Source: Batillaria attramentaria
Lineage: Eukaryota; Mollusca; Gastropoda; Batillariidae
Assembly (NCBI GenBank): GCA_018292915.2
Contig: JACVVK020000223.1
Coordinates: forward strand, 551,001 to 615,000
Length of the DNA stretch: 64,000 nucleotides
Direction: 5' to 3'
Both the position numbers and the translations under genes were made by a program. The notes under the pieces were generated by a model. That model had not been told where the DNA came from. It saw nothing but the letters and a program-made list of their open reading frames with translations, and searched no databases. Below, piece after piece: positions 26,601 through 41,300 of this stretch. Every line of letters starts with the position of its first letter. Position 1 is the first letter of the stretch.

Positions 26601-29267
26601 AGGATTTTGATTCAGGATGTGATTCGTGTGTGGACAGTTAGGAGATAAAGATAAAATGCATGTAGTATAAGACAGAATGTTTACGTGCCTGCTGACCCTT
26701 TTGCAATAAACTGCATGGTGTAGCTCTCCTTTCCGACCCAGCTGGTACACCATGCCGTCCAGCGAAACTGCTTCGTCATTCCACCCGCCCACTTCTGACT
26801 CGGCTCAACCGCAGCAGCAGGCCATGGACATGTCAACCGCTGGATCAGCCGGATCCACTCCAGCCTTCAGCCAGCCACCCATTCTCAACCTGCAGGAGTT
26901 CCTGTCGGGCTTGCCGCCCTCGGCTGACAGTCCCTCACTGGCCTACCTGAGAGGGGGCCCGAGTGGAATGAGTGGGTTGGGTACCGATGACCCATTTGCC
27001 AGCATCACGGGCTTGGGCCCGGCCCCGGTCACCACTGCCGCCACAACCAGTGCAGCGGGTAAGTTGCTTGTTGTGCTGCTTGTTTGAGGGTATGGCCATG
27101 TTAGGTCCGTGTGTGAACACAGTGATTTGAAGGAGTATTTTTGGGGCGGTTGGTGGTCTAGTGGTTAAGACTTAGTCACCAGTGTGAGAGGTCAGGTTTG
27201 AGTCCCACTCGGGGCGAAGAATTTTTCATTCTTGTACGTGACACCGTTCATTTGGGCCAACCGTCAGCTGTTCTCTCCGGGTACTCCGGCTTCCTCCCCC
27301 TCTGCTTTGGAAATGTTCAGCCCACAAAAATAAAAAATAAATGCAATTCTAAAATTCCGAAACTTAAATTGCTGAGCTGGCCCTTCGCCTCACGTGATTG
27401 TGATGTGTACATGTCCATTGTGTGACAGAATGCGTGTGATTCACGTGTGCGTGCATGTTGGGTTTAGCTCACGGCACTTTCTGATAAAGTGCCTATATCA
27501 ATGCGCTTATTTTTAGTAGTAGTAGTGTTTAGCAGCACACTATTTAAAAATCAGAATATCTAACATTTGAAAAACTGTTTACCGTGACAGTGAACAATGT
27601 GTGAATGTTACTGATGTGCAGGCAGCTCAGAAGGGTTGTCCATCGCGCCGGAACCTAGCCTGGCTTTTTCTGGCATGGATTTCTCCAGCATTGTTGTGTC
27701 CCAGAGCTCAAGGTATCCCCTTAGTTTAGCCATTTAAATGATGCAGTAATAATCTGATATTATAGATGTGTCCTGTGGTTAATACTCAGATGCATCGACA
27801 GGAATCGCAGTTAGTGTTAATGTGAAAATCAAGGCTGTGGTTGCGAGCTCTTATCAGAACTCCAAGAATTTGAAAAAATGGGACAGGGAGCAAATCGTCA
27901 ATTGTAATTTTGTTTCAGACTGCTCAAGATAGCCCTGAAAGAAGTTTTGTTTTTCTGGAAAAACCATAAGTTAGGTTTGTAGATTACAAGTGAAAGAACT
28001 TGCTCTGGATGGCCGAATCATGCCAGTCTTTTTTCTTTTTTTTTTCACCCACAGTGCACCAGCCACCACAGGCAACACCACAGTCGCCACCACAGAACCA
28101 GCAGCAACAACTACAGCAGCAGCAGCCGACACCACCACAACCACCTCGGCCACCACCACCCCTACTGCCCCGGCTGCCACTACCGCTGCAGCAGAGCCTG
28201 GGACGGCAAGCAGCACAAGCACATCAAGCACGATGTTTGGTGAGAGAATTAGTATTTTCTGTTACTGACGCTGTTCGTTTAGTTTCTGGTCACTTGCCCT
28301 TTTTCGAAGTCGCGCCGACAGGTTTTTTACCCTGTCCAGTAATTGTCAGTGTTTGCCTTCTTTCTAACGCTGACACGTGAAAGTTTCCAGATCTGTCCAA
28401 AGTTTCGTGTAGGCAGAGTGTTCTCCTTCGCAAAACATCCTCTTGCGCGAGCATGACTGTGGTATGTCTCTTGAGCCCGAGCCAAACCACCCCCTGCCAG
28501 CTGTATGATAAGACTTGTTGAAAAGAACAAGACACTGCACACCAGTAGCAGCCACTTCAAGCCACTATTACGCAAGGCATGAGCCTTCCTGCTAGGCATT
28601 AGTCCACTGCAGATTGCTTAATAGTGGCTTCTGGTGATTACGAGTACACATGCGAGTTTTGTATGGGATTTTAAGAGATACAGCATCCAGATTGAAAGTG
28701 CGCTAGCAGTGAGAAGAGAACCAGAGAACAGGGATTGGCTATGCGGTGCGAAACTTGCTTATAGTTTCTTTCGGTTAAAGCTTACCCTCATTGTGGCACA
28801 GGTGACTTGCCGGAAGGGGTGGACCCATCCTTCCTGGCAGCGCTGCCGGAGAACATCAGACAGGAAGTGATCGCAGAGCAGCTCCGCCTGCAGCGCATCC
28901 AGCAGAGGGCGCAGCAACAGCAGCAGCAACTGGCCGAGACACCCGGTGCCATGGAAGTGAATCCGGAGTTTCTGGCTGCACTTCCGCCAAATATTCAGGA
29001 AGAGGTAGGGCCTATGTAGTCTGCAGTGGGATTTCCGGGTGAAGTTGAGATTCTGGTTACTTCCATTCGCAAGTGCTCTTATTCTAAAGTTTGGCACAAG
29101 ATTAAAACTTTGGTCAGTGGTAGAAGTAAGGTGTTTTGGGTTTTTTCCCCAGAATAGCAGTCAATACCCTCAAAACACCAGACAGACATGCCTACATCTT
29201 TGGCAGGAGCGTGTTGGGAAGCACATTTCACATGTATAACAAGATACATTGCAAAGAGCATCTCATG

Positions 29268-29306
<39 letters not shown>

Positions 29307-32300
29307 TCCTCTCAGTCATGGCGATTGTGTGTGATGGACTGTTCGTCTGCCTGACAGTTCGAGAATTGTCTGTTGTTTCAAGGTGTTCTTATCAGAAAAG
29401 CACGTCCACAGTCATATGACTGCTTCATCTGTCTTTGTATCATCAGACTGATAATGATTTTGAAAAGATGATGAAAAAAAATTTAAAGAAATAAAATGGA
29501 CAAATATGTGTGGTTCAGGTGTTGGCTCAGCAGAGAGTAGAGCAGGCTCGCCTCATGGCCCAGCAGCAGGGCAGCCAGTCGTCCGACGCACCCGTCGACC
29601 CCGCCAACTTCTTGGCCACACTGCCCCCGACGCTGCGCCAGCAGGTTCTAGCCGACATGGATGACAGCATGATGGCCGTCCTCCCTCCAGACATTGCTGC
29701 CGAGGCCCAAGAACTGAGACGCGAACTGGAGGACCGCCATCGTCGCTTGATGCAGGAGCGATTGTTTGCCCAGAGTGGGGCTGCTTCCCTTTCCGCCATC
29801 TTGAGAAATCCAGGTATGGCCGGTGTCGTATCTACACGCTCCTTAGAGATTTGCTTATAAAGTACAGGTCACCTTTAGTGTTGGATGGTTTGGTATACTG
29901 CAAGTCCTATCAGGTCTAGGGGTCCCACACACAGAAGACTGCCCATTAACTCTTTGACGACGGAGCGCAATTTCTGACACACGATTTCCTATAGGATTTC
30001 CTATATTTCTCCGTCGTCAAAGAGTTACAAATCTATGGAAAGTTCACATGAAATGTACACTTACAATGCAGTCCAACGCAAGGGACCCCAATGATCCCAT
30101 TCTGACGAAGCTGACAACAAATATATTTGAAGGATTTGTGGTTCGAGGAAGTAAGCGGCAGACGTGATCTTCTCTTGGACTGCAAAACCCCTTAGAAAAT
30201 GCCTTTATTATACTTAATTTTTTAAGTAAGTGTTTTAGGCCACTTTTGGTGTTACTTGCTCATCTACCTTACACTGGTGATATTTGTGGCAGGGCTGACG
30301 ATAGAACATTGTGTCCACAGGTTTGTATGGACGGCTAGGAACAAGGTACGCCATACGCGCTCGAGCAGTTCCAGCTCTTCCGCGCTCACAGTGGGCCTTC
30401 GGTCTGAGCGGCCAGAGTAGGGGAGGGGCTGGAGGAGGAGGGGGCCTGCCCATTGCCAGGCTGCGAGGTCGCCACCTGCTGGATCACGAGGCCCTGACGT
30501 GTCTCCTGGTGCTGCTGTTCATGGACGAGCCGAAGCTGAACACCAGTCGCCTGCATCGCGTGCTGCGCAACCTGTGTTACCACGGTCCTACTCGCACCTG
30601 GATCCTGCGTGCCCTGCTGTCGATCCTGCAGCGTACGGCCGAGTGCACTGTGGAGTCGGAGGACCAGGCTGCAGGTGCTAGCAGCAGCATTAGAACTGCC
30701 AGTGGGGGCGGGGGAGGAGGAGGAGGGGGTGGCAGCAGCAGCGTGGTTGCTGCGGTTGAAAGAGGTAAAGGTCGAAAAGGAGGACAGCCATCAGTGCAGC
30801 TGACCCCAGAGAGCAGCAGCAGTGCAGTGGGGTGGATGCGTGGTGATGTCACGAGGTGCCCCGGCTCCTGGTTGTCCATCAGTCTTGAGGCGGCACTGGG
30901 TTGCCGTGCCAATGTCTTTCAGGTGCAGCGTAGCGTCGGCGGCAAGAAACACGCCATGTCTGCGCCCTCCGGCACCGGTGTGACTATTCACCCGCAGGCA
31001 TCCCCTGTGGTGTGCAGGCATGTGTTAGATACCCTCATCTCGCTGGCCAAAATCTTCCCCAACCAGTTCCTGCCAGGACCCAAGGCTAAGGAAGTGTCAG
31101 CCTGTGAGATCAAGGATGACAAAGACTTAGACAGTTCAGTCGCTGCCACACCCAGCACCCCAGCTGGTGCTAGACCCAAGTCCCAGGGTGCATCATCCAA
31201 TGGGGCCACTAGTCCTCGCATATCTCGCTCCGACAGGTCAGCGTCATCCGCAGCCACTTCAGACTTCAGCCGTCAGGAGTCGGATTTCTGGTCCCTTCTG
31301 CTGCGCCTGGACGGAGCGACGCTGGGTCGCAAGGGAAAGGGCATGCAGCGTGTGCACGGCATGTCTGCTGGCGCCGCCCCGAGTGAGTCTGATGCGTTGG
31401 GAGGGGATTACAACAGCTCGGCGCTGGGTCAGCTGATGGCCATGTTGAGTCACCCAGTGGTGCGACGCAGTCAGCTGCTTACAGATCGCCTCCTTCGTCT
31501 GCTGGGGCTCATCTCCATGGGACTGCAGGAAGATGCCAACATCCGCGCCGCCCTTGGTGGTTCAGCCACCGGTGCATCATCCGCAGCCACTGGCAACAGG
31601 ACAGCCGCTGCTTCATCCACCGCGGCCCCAGCGCCGATCACAGCCTCTTCATCAGCAAGCTCGGCTGCCCCAGCCCCATCTCCGTCGGTGGCATCAGCCG
31701 CTGCTCAGCCGAACACCGAACCTGAGACTCCCGACAGCAAAATGGCAGAAGGTAGGGTTTAGACACGTCTCCGATATTCATAGATTCAACTTAGTTCAAT
31801 ACTGCCTATGGCCTTAGTTTGGTTTAATACTGCCTATGGCTTTAGTGTTTTCTATCATTTTCCTTGGGCTTCTGTAGAATAGTTTGTTTTTTTTGTTGGA
31901 CATATTGTTATACTTTGGACGTTTAGCCTGAAGTGGCTTCTTAGAATATGGAGTAGTGAATACTTTGTGGCGTACTGATGTCATTTTTGTCATGAATTCC
32001 AGAAGCAAAGGAGAAGGAAGACGAAAGCGCAGCCAGTGAAGAGGAACCCATCTTGATGGAGGAATTGAAAATGGCTGTGCAGGTTTGTACTGTTTTTTGT
32101 GGGTTTTTTTTTTTTTTTTTTCCCTTTCTTACTTTCTGTGGTTCTCCAAGTTGATGACTTGTTCAGACTAACCAATGCTATCGAATTTATGTTCTGTTTT
32201 ATATATGCGTTTCTGGTTTCTTTTTTTTAAACAGCACACATGAAGGATTTTGTCTTTGGTTTTTGTCTTGTTTTTGCATTCTTTGAAACAATTTGGTGCG

Positions 32301-35300
32301 CATACCCCTTACAGGTGCTAACAACCAAGGCGTGTTCCGAAGAAGGTCTTGACGACGCCACCAGTCTGCTGCTACAGCTGTCCTGGGCCAACAACGCCAC
32401 ACGACAAACCATTCTCACGCTGCTGCTGGAGGGTGCTCGCACGCTAGGACTCACAGTCCGCCAGCATATCGGGTGAGATCCTTCTCTTTGGTAATCTGGC
32501 AGCTACAGCAGTATGGAGGGAACTGCGGCTCGAAACACTTTCAAAGTTCGCCAAAAGACCATTACCTCAATCCCTTTCATCTTTAAATCGTCCCTTTTTC
32601 CATAAAGTGACGTCATGGATGCCCTGTGTTTTGCATGATGATAGACCTTGTTTAGAACATATATGCCATGATCAACGTTCAAGTTGCCTCTTTCGTCCAG
32701 CTGTACGGTTCCTCCTGTTTGTATAGCACTGTGTTATGTTTGTGTTCACAGCATGCTTCTGGATGAACTCAGGGAGCTCAACTCTAAGCAGCCGGATTAC
32801 ATGGATGAATCAAAAGACAACGAAGCTGCAGCCGCACAGGTCAAGGGCATTTTAGCGGACAGGTAGGGATAATGATTGTCTTTCTGTATCTGCCACTTTC
32901 CATGAGGGGTTTTGATATTTGGAGCTGTGTGAACTGAGCACTTGCAGTGTATGGTGTGTGCCCCCCCCCCCCCCCCCCCCCCACCACCCTCACACACACA
33001 CATACACACACTTTTGCGTAGACAGGCTGCCCACAAATCTCTTGAATAATGAAATAAAGGGAAGTAGAAAACAGTTTAGTAAATGGGCTAATTCCATATT
33101 TGTTCAGTCAGTTTGTTTTGAAACAGTTTTGCTTGTGAATGCGCCTTTACACTCGAAATACTTTATCTTGATGATCAGTACAGCTCTTAATGCGATACAG
33201 TCTTGTTTAGACTTTGCACGAGCGGTCAAACGTTGAAGTTCTGCAACTGTTGTTACACTACTGAGGCACTCAGTGTCATCGAGTACGCTTCTGTTGGCTC
33301 AGTGCCAGCATTACAGATGCCGTCACTGTCCGGATGTCTAAGTGATGTGATGATAGATACCACAAAAACAGCTCAGAACGATCTGTGAGCGTAAGAATGG
33401 TAGCATTAAACCCTCTAAGTGAGAAACTCGGAGCATGTATTTCACAACTACAAGCCAGCAGTTAGCAGATGGCACGCAACAAACAGCAGTTGTGAAAACC
33501 ATGGCAAGGTTTCTATAGTGTTTTGTGATGGTATTGATCTATAAAGTCAATGTTTTAGTTCTTCCATCACCAGGTTCACAGGTGGTGGGAGTGTAGTGGT
33601 GTCGGCTCCCACAAAGTTCAAGTCGGGGCGGGAGCTTCAGCTGCCCTCCATGTCCCAGCTGACCAACAAGACGTCTAGTCAACACTTCTTCCTGAGAATC
33701 CTCAAGGTCATCATCCAGCTGCGGGAGGCAGCTCGCACAGCCGTGAAAAAGAAGCAGCCTCGAGGAGGTAAGCATGCCCTGTTCAGGCCGGGGCATTTTC
33801 AGTCATTCGGCAGTTTGCAGCCTAATTTCCTATTCTTTCAGCCCAAAAAATGTCAGTTTCAGCCAAAGAAAAGGAAGGAGGAAAAAGGGTGCACACACTT
33901 ATCATGATACATGTAATGCCATATAGGACAGTCTAACTTCATTTTGGAAGACTTGTGTGTCAGTATCAAGGAAGTATTTTACTTTTGGGTGCCAGGAGAG
34001 GCTACTAAATGCCTTTAAAATGCTGAAATTTGTTTTCTTAAGTGGGGCATTGTCCCTGTGTTCCCCCAGCAGGATGCTGCCTCTGCACTCCAGTCTAGGT
34101 TTCAGTCTTTTTTTTCCTCAGCAGTTCCCCAGCCTGCCTGTTGCATTTCTTCATTTGTTTGTTCAGTTGTGTGGTTTCTCCTGTGTTCGAGACACAGGTG
34201 GGAGGCGGCTACTGTACGCAAACAGTATCAGCTGTAAAAATGAAACTTAAGCACATCATTTGCTGGATACAGTTCTGGATAAATTACTTTGCAACTGCTC
34301 ACTGATGTTGTATGTTTCTAGGTTCTCCTGACCTTGCCAGCATCGTGGACATTGTCGGTGACCTGGACTCGGAGGCCGAGGCCTTCATGGACCTTGTTCG
34401 TCACCGCAGTTCTTCACGCCATCACCACCACCACCATCCCGCCCTTCCCAGTGACTCTAGCCCTGCGCGCGCCCTGGCAGCGTTGAGTGCCGGCTTGCGT
34501 CGCAGTAACTTGGCCAGCAGCGGGAGCAGTCAGCAGCCAGAGGGCGCCGGCGAGCAACAGGAGGAGGGATCAGGAGGTGGGGGTGGGGGTGGCAGTGGGG
34601 GAAGTACTGAAGGCAACCAGAACACAGACACTCCCATGGAGGTCGACCAGCCTGGTGAGTGAGAAATGGGGAATGGAGGGGAGGTGCATAGTGTGTGTGT
34701 GTATGTGAGTGAGTGCATGGTGTGTGTGTGTGTGTGTGTGGCTGTGTGTGAGAGAGAGAGGGAATGAGCGAGTGTGAATTTCGCAAATGACAGGGTGTCA
34801 TATCTGTGAGTACTGTGATAAGACAAATGTCCTGGCTGACCATAAACGTATAGGACGTGTCCAGAATGTTGTCCACTGTGGCACAAAAATGATAGGACAG
34901 ATGGAAGAAAGGAAATAAATCAGACATTTCCAAAACGAATCAGTATTCATGACTGATATCTGACTTTGATATCCCTGCATTGATGATGCAGAATGGAAAT
35001 AGTTTCTTTTGCTACTGTATAAAAAAGGGCTTATACTAAGTTATAGAGGTTTTTGGATTTTTAAAAAAAAAAAGTGAATGAAGCTGAAAGAAAATAGGTT
35101 TGGATAAATCGGCCTTTGGACTGAGCCCAACCAGCACATGCTTTTCGCTGTACAGCACATTGCGCGGGTTACTCCCAGTGGAGGTGGATTTCTAGCTTCA
35201 TTCCCTTACTGATATTGAAAGTGTTAAATTGGATTAGTGTTTGACTACACTCTTGCCTTGAAATACAAGGGCCAGCGCTTTTGCATTCTCTGTCTTTTGT

Positions 35301-38300
35301 ATATTTGGGTTTTTGATTGTGTAACTCATGGCCGCATTGCTTATGTGAACCAGGGCCTAGCAGTTCCAAGACGAAGAAGGAGGAAGAGCAGGTCCAGAAC
35401 TTGCCACGGTTGAGTGAGCTGCTGAACCTGGACGAGCTGTGGGGTATGCTTGGAGAATGCCTGAAGGAGCTGGCTCGCACGCCCGACCACCATGCTGTGC
35501 TCATCTTGCAACCGGCTGTAGAGGCTTTCTTCATTGTGCACGCAGGTAGTGTGTCTTTGAGTGTGTGTGTGTTTTATAAATCAGATAGAGGGTCCTTTGA
35601 GAACTATTTTAGAAGGTTTTAGGTTTATTCTTTTGTCTCTGTGTGTGTGTGTGTGTGTGTGTGTTTTCCTTCATCACTTTCCCTTTTTAACTCTTTATTT
35701 CTTATTTCATCTTTCATATTTTAACAATAATTTCCATCAACATTTTTACTGGTAACAGGGTTTATATGCAGCATTGTTACACATTATAGCTGGGGGGGGG
35801 GGGGGAGATTTTTGGCTCCCTTGTGTAACAATATGAATGGCCTTGACCGAAGGTTAAGGTCACTAAAGCTCTTTGTTTGAAAATTTTACATTGGCATTTT
35901 CTCGTAATCTACAAATGCCAGAGGTTTTAAACCTTGCATGATGATAGACATTGATAAGAACTTTACAGATATACATGTAGTCAGTGACCTTCTGTCAAGG
36001 TCAAGGCCGTACAAGATAGTTTTGTGAAACCTTAACATTGGCATTTTCTCAGAAACAACGAATAGCAGAGGTGCCAAACCTGGCATGCTGATAGACAGTG
36101 ATAAGACCTATGCACACATACCATCTTAAATGACCTTGACTGAAGGTCAAGGCCATTAAAAGTCTGTTCGGAAATTTTACATTTGCATTTTCTCAGTATC
36201 TAGAAGAATCGGAAGCATCAAACTATGTGCGATGATTGACATTGGCAGCACCTTTACAGACATACCTGTGTTCAGTGACTTTTAGTCAAGGTCAAGGTCA
36301 TGCAAGCGGTTTCTTTTTGGAAACTTTAACCTTGGCATTTTCTCCAAAACAACAAACAGTAGAGGCACCAAATGAGGCGTGATGATAGACAGCAATGAGA
36401 CCTACCTTTCTGAATGACCTTGACTGAAGGTCAAGGTCATTAAAGCTGTCTGTTGTGAATTTTAACAGCAAAAAATTTTCACTAATTTTAGTATTTTTTA
36501 GTAGGGTTAGCAGTTTACTGTATGCCTTTGTCCTACTCTTCTAGCCAGTAAGTAGCGGGAAAAACCAACCCCTGAGCCATCGGGGACCGAATGGCTGAAG
36601 GGAGGTTTAACCAAGCTTAGAGCATTAACTCCCCCTTCCTGGGTATATAGGCGGGTGCGCATCATACCACCCTCAGTTTTACTTGCTGCTCGAACTCCGA
36701 GCGGGGCAGGTGGGAGGGTAGTCCGGCAGTAAACTGCTAACCCTACTAAAAAATACTAAAATTAGTGAAAATTTTTTGCTATTTTTTCTCCGAGTTAGCA
36801 GTTTACTGTATGCCGAATCCCGAACAGGAGGAGGGAAGGAGTTAAGACCAGTGTCCGAAATGCCAAGTTAATGGATTAAAGAGCAAGTTAATGCCCTAAG
36901 CAACAGAGGGGTTAGCCCCCTTTAAACATATCTGATAAAAAAAAAAGACAGCCAGAAAGTAGCAGGAAGAGGGGCTAATCGGACACTGATCGGCTCTGTA
37001 CACTACCGGATACTTGCGTAGCCGGGTCAGTGGTCCACCGCGTCTGCAGGCAAGGGGCTGTCCGGCAGGCGCAGGTAGAACCTGCCAAAGGTCGTGTGCT
37101 GGCTCCAGCCGACCGCCTTTGACAGCTCGATCAGGGACACCCCTCTGTAAAACATCCGAGAGGCCGCCAACGCCCGGATCTCATGAGTGGACAAGCTGCC
37201 GCGCGCTGGCCTAGGAGGAGGAGCGGGAGCCGTGACTGTCCTGGATCCGTCACTATGACCCGCCTGGCAGGGCAGAGGGCAGGGTCGTGAACCACACGTC
37301 GGCCGGTATTAGGAGCATCGAGAGGACGAGGGTGGCGAGGGCGGACCTCCTGGGAGAGCGGGCGGGCCGACTCACAGGAGGTGGTGGTGGCAGGAGGAGA
37401 CGTAGCAGGGAACGCCGAGGATGAACCTGCCTGATCCTGATCCTGATTAGAACTGTAGACCTTGATGAGGAGCTTCCTCACGAAGGACGACAGAAGCTGT
37501 GGAGACATCTTCTTGCCCGGGGGAGCAAGAAACAGGGGATCCAACTGACGTCTAAGAGCGCGTGTAGACCTGAGGTAGACACGGAGAGCTCTGACAGGAC
37601 AGGCCTTGTCGTCATGCAGCGGCTTGAGCGTGAAGGCCTGATTCCCCCAAACTGGTAAACGATTCTTGGCGATGAAACCGGGGCACGTAAGAAGCGACAC
37701 GGAGCCATCGTCATTCCAGCGCATGCAATCAGAACGCGCCGACAGAGCGTGCACCTCACTGATTCTCGCGCAGGTGGCCATAGCGACGAGAAACACAGTC
37801 TTTCCAGCAAGGCATCCGCGGGGCAGAGTCTAGAGGCTCATATGGGGGAGACTCCAGAAAACGAAGGACCTGGGGCAGAGACCACTTCGGCAAGAGACGG
37901 GTTACACGAGGTCGCTCGATGTCGAAGTTGTTAAGCAGACTGGAAAGTCGGGGGTTCCGTCCAGGGTCCGGGCGCCCTAAGAGGCGATACTCTCTTGCAA
38001 TACAGGAGCGATAACCTCTGATGGTAACAGGCTGGAGGCCTTTCTCGGAGAAAAGAAACAGAAAGAAATCCGCCAACTGGGGTGTGGATAGGCTGAACGG
38101 GTCTAAGGCACGCTCTGAGCAATAGTCTGCAAACATTTCCCACTTCTGGTCGTAAACGCTCAAAGTGGAACTCCGTCTGTCCCGCGCGATGCGCGCCACA
38201 ACCTCAGAGCTGAAGTCTTCTGCACGGAGGGCCTGGAACTCAGCCTGAAGGCGTGTAAGTTGAGACCTAGAATGTCGGTATGACGAATCTGTGGGTCTGA

Positions 38301-41300
38301 CTGAAGGAGCAGATCTGGGCGGGTGGGGAGCCGTATGGGCACATCTACCAGGAGATCGAGCAGGGGGGAGATCCACGATCTGTTCCACCTGAGCGGGGCG
38401 ATAAGGGTGAGATCGCACTGAAACAGGGGAAGGCGGCTGACGATCTTCGCTACCAGAGGGAACGGCGGGAAGACGTAGGCGTCTATGTCCGTCCAACTGA
38501 ACGTAAGTGCGTCTAGAGCCAGAGCAAGGGGATCGGGAAAGGGAGAGATGAAGCTTCTTGTTGAATCGGGTGGCACATAGGTCTAGTGTCATGGTGGGAA
38601 AACGCTCGAGGAGGCGGTTGAAGACCTGGGGATGAAGCTCCCACTCCGTGGGGAGAGGTAGCTGGCGTGAGAGGCCGTCTGCTAGCACGTTGAGACGACC
38701 CGGAATGTGCCGCACCAGAAGAACGATCCCCGCTGCCGCACACCACTGGAGAAGGTGAATCACTTCTTGACAGAGAGCTCGTGAGTGTGTTCCTCCCTGG
38801 TTGCGAATGTAAGCCATCACCGTAGTGTTGTCTGTCAGAAGCATAACGGTTTGTCCCTGAAGACGGAGACGCCAGTAGGAGAGCGCGTAGTAAACTGCCT
38901 TCAGTTCCAGACGGTTGATGTGGAGAGCAGCTTCCAGCGGAGTCCAGAGGCCTGACGTCATCTCGAAGGACGGGAGAAGATGAGCGCCCCACCCGGTGAG
39001 AGATGCGTCGGTGCACAACGAAACAGTGGCTGTCTGAGATGCGAGAGAGACTCCCTTCTGTAACCACTGACGATTCATCCAGGGATGGAGCGCCTGAATT
39101 AAGTCCGGAGATACCGGAAGAGGATAATCCCATGGCTGCGTGGCTTGGCACCAGAGATCCTGCAAGGCCCACTGAAGCGGTCTGACAGCTAGTCTGCCTG
39201 CCGGAAGAAGATCTGCTGCCGCTGAGCACATACCGAGCACGGTGGCTATCTGCCTGGGCGTGGTAGTTCGCTGCGAACTCAGCTCTATGACTGCCGCTAT
39301 GAGTTTGTCTCTGCGTTGGTCCGTCAGAGTCACTAACGGAATGTCCGTAAGAAACATCATACCCAGATGCACAAAACGCTGAGAGGGGATGAGGTCCGAC
39401 TTCTGTAAGTTGACAATCCACCCTAGCTGAGTGAGCGTCTCTCTTAGCGTTGCCAAGTCGCGCTGAAGAGTGATGGGGCAGAGATTCTTCTGAAGGATAT
39501 CGTCGAGGTAGCTTGATAAACTCGACGAGGTCCTCTGGCGCACCACAGACATCACAGCGTCCATCAACCGTGTGAAGGCCCAAGGGCTGATGTTCAGTCC
39601 GAAGGGCATAGCTCTGAAGGCATACACTGCACCGTCTAAGGCAAACCGAAGGTAGCGTTGGGCGGAGCGATGCATGGGGATGTGGAGATAAGCGTCCGTC
39701 AGGTCCAGACTTACTGCATATTCCCCCGGTAAGAACGACTGACGCAGAGCACGAGCTGTTTCCATTCTGAAGTGCGGTGCCGTGATCTGCAGGTTGAGCC
39801 GGCTCAAGTCTATAATCGGCCTCCATCGACCTCCCGGCTTGGGCACCACGAACATGTGGGAGTAGTACCCGGGTGAGGACGGATCGTTGACTAGTTCGAT
39901 CGCTTGCTTGGCAAGAAGAGCGGCTACTTCTGTCCTTAGGGCAGCTGCCCGATCCGGAGCTGCAGGCAGGGAGATCCACTGAGGCGAGGTCGTGAGCGGG
40001 GGAGGAGCCGTGAAGGAAATGCGTAACCCTTCCCTCACTACCGAAAGGACCCAGGGATCGTGAGGAAACAGGTCCGTCCAGCGGGGAAGGAAGAGAGAGA
40101 GTCTGGCCCCGACGGGGAAGGCGTCATTACTGGGTGGAGGTAGACGGGGCGGGTTTGGTGGAGGACTGGGTTCTCCTACCTGACTGTTGATCCCGTCTGT
40201 TGGAGGAACGGGGAGCACGACGGGGCTGCTTCCGTTTAGACTGAAAGGGCTTCTTAGGCGGAGGGGGCGCCGACATGGGGGGCCTAGAGGAATGGGGCTT
40301 GGGATTGGAGAACGCCCTAGCCTGTTTGCGAAATTTCTTGACAGCTGAAGAAGCCTCGGGACCGAAGACAGCTGGCGCATCGATGGATGAGCGGCGGCAC
40401 TGGCGACGAACATCTTCAGGAAGAGCAGAAGCCCGCAAGTAAGTGTCTCTACGCAGCAACTTGAGGTTGACTGCAGAAGTGGTAGCTAACGTGGAGAGAT
40501 CAGCAAGCCCCTCCCGAAGCACAGAAGAGACGGTAATAGCAGAGTCCAGATCAGCAGAATCGTTCGTCAGAAGCGAGTCTAAAGTCTTAGACGCAAGCTC
40601 ACAAAACGACGTTACCTCCAGGGAACGGCGCGCAACAGTCTCTAATAAGTCAACCTCACGTGACTGCAGGGTCAGAGTCGATGACTTCGAAGATAATTCC
40701 GGCTCTTCAGGCGTGATGAGATGCTGCGTTGGCCAGAACGAACTTGGGAGCTTATATCTGTTCAACTTGGCGTTGAGGAGTGACGCCGGAATACAAGGAC
40801 CGACGAACTTATCTTCCCTCACAGCTTTATTAGCATTCTCCCATGCCTCGTTGAGCTGACTAGAGGCTGGTAGCGCGTCACTCACAAAGGCTGGACGACG
40901 AGAAGCTAAACGATAACGCTGAGTATCATCCTGAGGGAACACAGCTTCACGCTCCCGCAAGAGCGCAACAGTAGCAGCAAAGGGTCTCTGGTCCTGCAGG
41001 GAGTGGGCTCGTAGAGAGACTCGAAGAGCGAGAACGAGAACGGGAGCGGGTGTGATGGGCGCTTGACACACTGAGACGCCGCGACGAACACCTCGAGCGA
41101 GAGCGGGAGCGGGAACGAGGGCGGCGGTGAGCGTGTCCATGCCTGCGCCGGCGACGACCGTGGGAGGTAGAACGGCGGCGACTAGAATGATGACGGCGTC
41201 CAGAACTATAATGACGCCTACGTGAGTGACGCCGGCGGCTGGGAGAACGCCGACGCTGATGATGACGGCGACGGGAGCGCCGGCTTGAACTCCGAGAACT

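Noticed and set aside
38513..39979. 488-codon minus-strand open frame inside the DIRS element
   Set aside because: Shadow frame of the RT/RNase H region; it has no motif of its own.
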